Assembly: GCA_964619685.1 (NCBI GenBank)
Contig: CAZUET010000079.1
Span: forward strand, 1-9,078
Source: RUG14300 sp964619685
GTDB lineage: Bacteria > Bacillota > Clostridia > Christensenellales > CAG-1252
Reading direction: 5' to 3'
Length of the DNA stretch: 9,078 bases
The notes below the pieces were generated by a model that was given only the letters and a program-made list of their open reading frames with translations, had not been told where the DNA came from and did no database searches. Positions 5,276-9,078 of this stretch are shown here, piece after piece (the first letter of the stretch is position 1; each line of letters opens with the position of its first letter). A program made the translations under genes and the position numbers.

Positions 5276-7153
5276 CTATTGCCCGATAGGTTCTTGGTCT
5301 TCGTATTGAAGCTTATATAGATTATAATAATATCCGTGATTTTTTAATAGAGTTTGATGATCGCCTTGTTCTACGATCTCGCCTTTTTGAAGGCATATGA
5401 TATTGTCGGAATGTTGTATTGTGGATAGTCTATGTGCGACTATAAGCATGGTTCCGATATTCATCATTTTAAGCAATGACTGCTGTATCAGTCTTTCTGT
5501 TTCGGTATCGATATTTGCGGTCGCCTCGTCAAGAATGAGTATTTGTGGCTTATGTGCAACCGTTCTTGCAAAGGACAATAGCTGTCTTTCTCCCGAAGAA
5601 AAATTCTTACCGCCCTCAGTAACCGCTTCATCCAAGCCGTTTGGCAATTTATCAATAAATTGGTCTGCATTGACATACTTGATTGCTTCGTCAATTTCTT
5701 CATCGGTTATCGTATCATCCCTCAAGTTAATATTATTTCTAACCGTTCCGGAGAATAAGAATACATCTTGAAGCATCTGCCCTATCGCTTTTCTTAGTGA
5801 CTGAAGCTTAATGTTTTTTACATTGATACCGTCTATCAATATTTCGCCCTCTTGAACATCATAATTACGCACTATTAATTGCAGTATCGTAGTTTTACCT
5901 GCTCCTGTAGCTCCGACAAATGCAACCGTTTGATTGGGGTATATATGGAAGGAAACATCCTTAAGCACCCATTCGCCCTCTTTATACGCAAACCATACAT
6001 TCTTGAACTCTATCTCGCCCTTAAAGCTGTCTATTTCTAAAGCGTCGGGACTATCGGTAAAATCGGGCTTATTATCTATAAGGTTGAATAATCTTTCGCT
6101 CGATGTGAACGCTCTTTGTAATTCGTTGAGCTGGTCAGCAAGATTTTGAATAGGGTTAAAAAACTTACTGAGCAAAGAATAAAACATTTGGATCGTACCG
6201 ACCACGGCACCTATACCTGCTCCTGCAACCAATTCTATCTCGCTTTCACTCATTCCTGAAAATACCGCATCCGCAACCGCCGTATTGACATCCTTTAACA
6301 ATATGTATATACCGAAACCAAACATGCAAGCCATACATAAGTAATATAAAAACCGTATAAGCGGACGGAAAAATGCGAATACCCGTATGTTCTTTTTACG
6401 AGAAGTGTATATATTATCATTTAGTTTATTAAATTCGTCTTCCTTGCGTTTCTCTTGATTAAATATCTGAGTTATCTTCATACCCGATATGTTTTCGTTA
6501 AGAAATGCATTCATTACAGAAAAATTGCGTCTAATAACTCTATAATTTCTTCTCGCATACTTTCTAAATAAAAACGAGCTAACTGCTATTATTGGCATAA
6601 ACGCTGTTACTATTAGTGCAATTCTCCAATCTATAGCAAGCATTGTTGCAAGCACACCGACAAGCATTATGATATTCTTAATCATATTTACTATAGTGTT
6701 GGTAAACAGATTACTCAATGCATCGGTATCCGATGTAACTCTCGTTACAAGACTTCCAACGGGAATGGTGTTTATTTGAGCTAGTGACATTGAATCAATA
6801 TGCTTATATACATCCATTCTAAGGTCATATATAATATCTTGACCAATACGCTGTAACGACATTGTGGTAACATAAACACATATTACATTCACTATTTGAA
6901 TAGCAAAGGTAACTCCACACAGTATAAATACATTGATAAGCTCGGGTTTGCCCATTATAGTAACTGTGAGCTTTTCTGTTATTTTACCGGGAAGAACAGA
7001 TGTAGCAAGATCAAACACTATCGTCATCATCATAAGCAAAAGGACACCCAATAAGCGTAACGCATAGGGCTTAATATAAGGAAGAGTCCTTTTGATTATT
7101 TCGCCGTCCTTCATTTTTCTATCGGCTTGTTCGTAAACATGATCTCTTGCCAT
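5276..7153 (-). CDS. ABC exporter half-transporter, catalytic-site subunit (YheH/BmrD-like)
   Basis: A 625-residue fused membrane/ATPase protein. The membrane domain (about 20-345) has six predicted helices, and the ATPase domain follows. Its nucleotide motifs are Walker A GATGAGKT (414-421), Q-loop Q462, signature FSSGE (518-522, a departure from LSGGQ), Walker B ILILDE with catalytic E543, and H-loop H574. Intact Walker B and H-loop with an altered signature are the pattern of the subunit that supplies the working ATP site in heterodimeric exporters such as BmrCD, LmrCD and TM287/288. Between helices 5 and 6 (about 287-312) there is an acidic insert that would face outside; BmrD-type subunits also have an extra segment there. 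ATG 7153 lies one base after the stop of the partner gene with a weak ribosome site, so translational coupling is likely. The substrate is unknown; drugs or lipids are typical. Confidence 0.95.
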   Translation of the reverse strand: MARDHVYEQADRKMKDGEIIKRTLPYIKPYALRLLGVLLLMMMTIVFDLATSVLPGKITEKLTVTIMGKPELINVFILCGVTFAIQIVNVICVYVTTMSLQRIGQDIIYDLRMDVYKHIDSMSLAQINTIPVGSLVTRVTSDTDALSNLFTNTIVNMIKNIIMLVGVLATMLAIDWRIALIVTAFMPIIAVSSFLFRKYARRNYRVIRRNFSVMNAFLNENISGMKITQIFNQEKRKEDEFNKLNDNIYTSRKKNIRVFAFFRPLIRFLYYLCMACMFGFGIYILLKDVNTAVADAVFSGMSESEIELVAGAGIGAVVGTIQMFYSLLSKFFNPIQNLADQLNELQRAFTSSERLFNLIDNKPDFTDSPDALEIDSFKGEIEFKNVWFAYKEGEWVLKDVSFHIYPNQTVAFVGATGAGKTTILQLIVRNYDVQEGEILIDGINVKNIKLQSLRKAIGQMLQDVFLFSGTVRNNINLRDDTITDEEIDEAIKYVNADQFIDKLPNGLDEAVTEGGKNFSSGERQLLSFARTVAHKPQILILDEATANIDTETERLIQQSLLKMMNIGTMLIVAHRLSTIQHSDNIICLQKGEIVEQGDHQTLLKNHGYYYNLYKLQYEDQEPIGQ

Positions 7154-7154
7154 A

Positions 7155-8933
7155 CTACATTTCGTCCAACTCTTTTTCTAATGCTTGAAGCTCGACCATT
7201 CTCGCATATACCTTAGATGCCACTAAACACTCCTCGTGAGTACCGTATGCCTCTACTTTACCATCGTTTAAAACCAATATTTTATCTAATCCTCTTACTG
7301 TAGACACTCTTGACGCTATCAATATGGTCGTTTTACCCTTTCGTTCTGTTTTGATATTATTTATTATCGTTTCTTCCGTCTTAACATCAACCGCCGAAAC
7401 GGAATCGTCCAATACGAGTATAGAAGGATCCTTTAGAATTGCTCTCGATATGGAAATACGCTGTTTTTGTCCGCCGGACAAGGTTACACCGTTTTCACCG
7501 ATTACGGTTTCATAGCCATCGGCAAATCCTTCTATATTGTCATGAACTGCCGAAAACTTGGCAGACGATACTACTATATCATCCGATGCATCAGCATCTG
7601 TAAATGCTATATTGGTCTTAATAGAATCGGAGAATAAAAAGTTATCTTGGGGACAATATCCGATATTATCCCTTAATTGACTCGTTTTTAGCTTCATTAT
7701 ATCAATTCCGTCAATAAACAATGTACCCTCATTAACATTGTACAATCTAAATAGCATATTAACTAAGGTCGATTTACCGCTACCTATCTTACCGACTACG
7801 CCAACGGTCTCACCTGCCTCAATCGTAATATCAATATCAGACAATATATTGATATCGGGTGCATCGGGATATGCAAACGAAAAACTCTTAAACTCGATCT
7901 TGCCGTTTACTTTGTCGATATCAACGGCATCCGCAGCGTCCTTGACTTCAACTTCTTCATCAAGAAATGTGGAAATTCGTTTAAGCGATGTACGCCCCCG
8001 TGCCACAAGATTTATCATGCCTGATAATGCAAATATGGGCCATATAATGGTATCGAGATAACCGGTGAACTCTATCATGCTTCCTACGGTAATTCCTTCC
8101 GTTCCGCCAGAATTTATATTTTTATAGACCAAATAGCTACCGCCAAATAAAACTATGGCAAATACTATATATATTAACGAATTGAATGCTACATCCAATA
8201 GTGCATTAAGCTTAACGAATTTAACGGTGGTATCCTTGTTTTTGATGGCTTCTTTAGAAAAACGCTTAAGCTGAAGTTTCTCCTTGACGAACGCCTTAAT
8301 AACTCTAATACCTGTAAACGCCTCTTGTGCAAAATCGCTTAGATCCTCAAATGCCTTTTGTCTTTTTTCAAATGCTCTTTCAAATGCTCTATCAAGAAAT
8401 ACCGATAAAACAGCCAATATTGCCAAAGGAATAAGACAAAATGCCGCCAAGATAGGCTGAACCATGAACATTTTGACCATAGATAATATCAGCAAGAAAA
8501 TGCCGTCTACAAACTGAACCAAGCCAAAACCAAACACTTCCTCAATCGTTTCAAGATCGTTTGAGAAATATGAAAGTATCGCACCCGTTTTATTGAGTTT
8601 ATAATAGCGTTGAGTCATTATCTCGGCTTTTAAAAACATTTTATGTCTAAGATCGGCCTGTATTCCTACAGCCTCGCCCAAAATGCATACACGCCATAGC
8701 ATTCTGCCCAAGAACATACCTGCACCTATCGCCACAATATACAAAACCAACTTAACAATAGGAAGATAGTTATCGGCTGATATCGTTCCGCTTGTAATGG
8801 TGTCAATAATTTGACCGACGACCTCAGGGATATACAGCTGGATTACATCAACAAAAATAAGGGCAATAAATCCAAAGAAAAATTGCCAAAAATATTTTTT
8901 ATAATATTCGTTAATGTGTTTTCCAAAAAGCAT
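7155..8933 (-). CDS. ABC exporter half-transporter, degenerate-site subunit (YheI/BmrC-like)
   Basis: A 592-residue protein with six predicted membrane helices (about 15-315) and a C-terminal ATPase domain. Motifs are Walker A GKIGSGKS (381-388), Q-loop Q429, canonical signature LSGGQ (485-489), and Walker B ILVLDD, where D510 replaces the catalytic glutamate. The H-loop histidine is replaced by serine (S541 in IASRVSTV). Both replaced residues belong to the same ATP site, which should bind but poorly hydrolyse ATP, while the normal LSGGQ serves the partner's active site. This matches the asymmetric heterodimeric exporters. It is the first gene of the operon; AAGGCGGA (8946-8939), one base from the ideal ribosome site, precedes ATG by five bases. 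It should form the efflux pump with the product of the next gene, one base downstream. Confidence 0.95.
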   Translation of the reverse strand: MLFGKHINEYYKKYFWQFFFGFIALIFVDVIQLYIPEVVGQIIDTITSGTISADNYLPIVKLVLYIVAIGAGMFLGRMLWRVCILGEAVGIQADLRHKMFLKAEIMTQRYYKLNKTGAILSYFSNDLETIEEVFGFGLVQFVDGIFLLILSMVKMFMVQPILAAFCLIPLAILAVLSVFLDRAFERAFEKRQKAFEDLSDFAQEAFTGIRVIKAFVKEKLQLKRFSKEAIKNKDTTVKFVKLNALLDVAFNSLIYIVFAIVLFGGSYLVYKNINSGGTEGITVGSMIEFTGYLDTIIWPIFALSGMINLVARGRTSLKRISTFLDEEVEVKDAADAVDIDKVNGKIEFKSFSFAYPDAPDINILSDIDITIEAGETVGVVGKIGSGKSTLVNMLFRLYNVNEGTLFIDGIDIMKLKTSQLRDNIGYCPQDNFLFSDSIKTNIAFTDADASDDIVVSSAKFSAVHDNIEGFADGYETVIGENGVTLSGGQKQRISISRAILKDPSILVLDDSVSAVDVKTEETIINNIKTERKGKTTILIASRVSTVRGLDKILVLNDGKVEAYGTHEECLVASKVYARMVELQALEKELDEM

Positions 8934-8938
8934 AATTA

Positions 8939-8946
8939 TCCGCCTT
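8939..8946 (-). promoter_or_regulatory. Ribosome binding site of the first ABC gene
   Basis: AAGGCGGA on the minus strand, five bases before ATG 8933 and one mismatch from AAGGAGGA. It supports the chosen start, which also places the first membrane helix at a normal distance from the N-terminus. Confidence 0.6.
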
Positions 8947-8963
8947 AGCCTTGTACTACTAAA

Positions 8964-8993
8964 ATTATACTCGGTTTTAGCATATCAAGTAAA
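8964..8993 (-). promoter_or_regulatory. Predicted promoter of the ABC exporter operon
   Basis: On the minus strand: perfect -10 box TATAAT (8969-8964) with TTTACT (8993-8988) as -35 box and an 18-bp spacer. The start would be near 8957, giving a leader of about 24 bases. The DNA beyond it up to the window edge (8994-9078) is AT-rich and shows no gene. Confidence 0.55.
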
Positions 8994-9078
8994 GGCAAAT
9001 TGAAGACATTTATTACAAAAAACTAAAAAAATAACATTTTTTGCTATTATTTTTATTTTATTAGCATATGTATAGGGA

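Noticed and set aside
5397..5771. Plus-strand frame of 124 codons
   Set aside because: It is antisense to the ATPase domain of the ABC subunit, whose Walker B, signature and H-loop lie exactly here; no promoter or ribosome site of its own is seen.
7738..8061. Plus-strand frame of 107 codons
   Set aside because: Antisense shadow of the first ABC subunit; serine/isoleucine-rich sequence typical of reversed coding DNA.
1..9078. CRISPR array, insertion sequence or phage genes
   Set aside because: No regularly spaced repeats, no transposase or integrase motifs and no paired terminal repeats were found, although a tRNA gene, a common integration site, lies at the left edge.

Overview
The window looks like a chromosomal segment of a low-GC Gram-positive bacterium, most likely an uncultured member of the Clostridia (Bacillota). 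The reasons are the AT-rich intergenic DNA, AGGAGG-type ribosome binding sites, consensus TTGACA/TATAAT promoters, U-tract terminators, a tRNA gene with encoded CCA, and the types of protein present. This placement is inference; no marker gene is present.

Layout from left to right. (1) A tRNA-Ser(UGA) gene on the minus strand (40-128) has its own promoter on the right and a hairpin terminator at the window edge. (2) A plus-strand pair follows: an aldo/keto reductase of the YghZ/Gpr type (465-1460) and a six-helix formate/nitrite-type channel (1468-2184), ended by a strong terminator. (3) A 306-bp gap holds that terminator, an unexplained stretch, and a minus-strand terminator. (4) A divergent cluster follows: a PHP-domain metal-dependent phosphoesterase on the minus strand (2491-3198), facing a plus-strand pair made of a glycerophosphodiester phosphodiesterase (3403-4122) and a protein joining MORN-like repeats to an SGNH/GDSL esterase (4139-5188). 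Each of the two divergent promoters has a -10 box lying in a copy of the same 15-bp operator-like sequence. (5) A bidirectional terminator separates this cluster from a minus-strand operon of two ABC exporter half-transporters (8933-7155, then 7153-5276), which together would form a heterodimeric efflux pump with one normal and one degenerate ATP site.

How the genes may work together. The GDPD and SGNH proteins are both predicted hydrolases that could act in turn on phospholipid-derived molecules: deacylation by the esterase, then cleavage of the glycerophosphodiester to glycerol 3-phosphate. The MORN-like part could help contact lipid or another protein. The PHP protein may be co-regulated with them through the shared operator-like site. 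This is the least ordinary part of the window. The reductase/channel pair and the ABC exporter are recognisable families; the reductase/channel pairing is a little unusual, and the exporter is ordinary.

No CRISPR array, insertion sequence, transposase, integrase or phage gene is visible. No complete protein-coding gene shows a frameshift or truncation.
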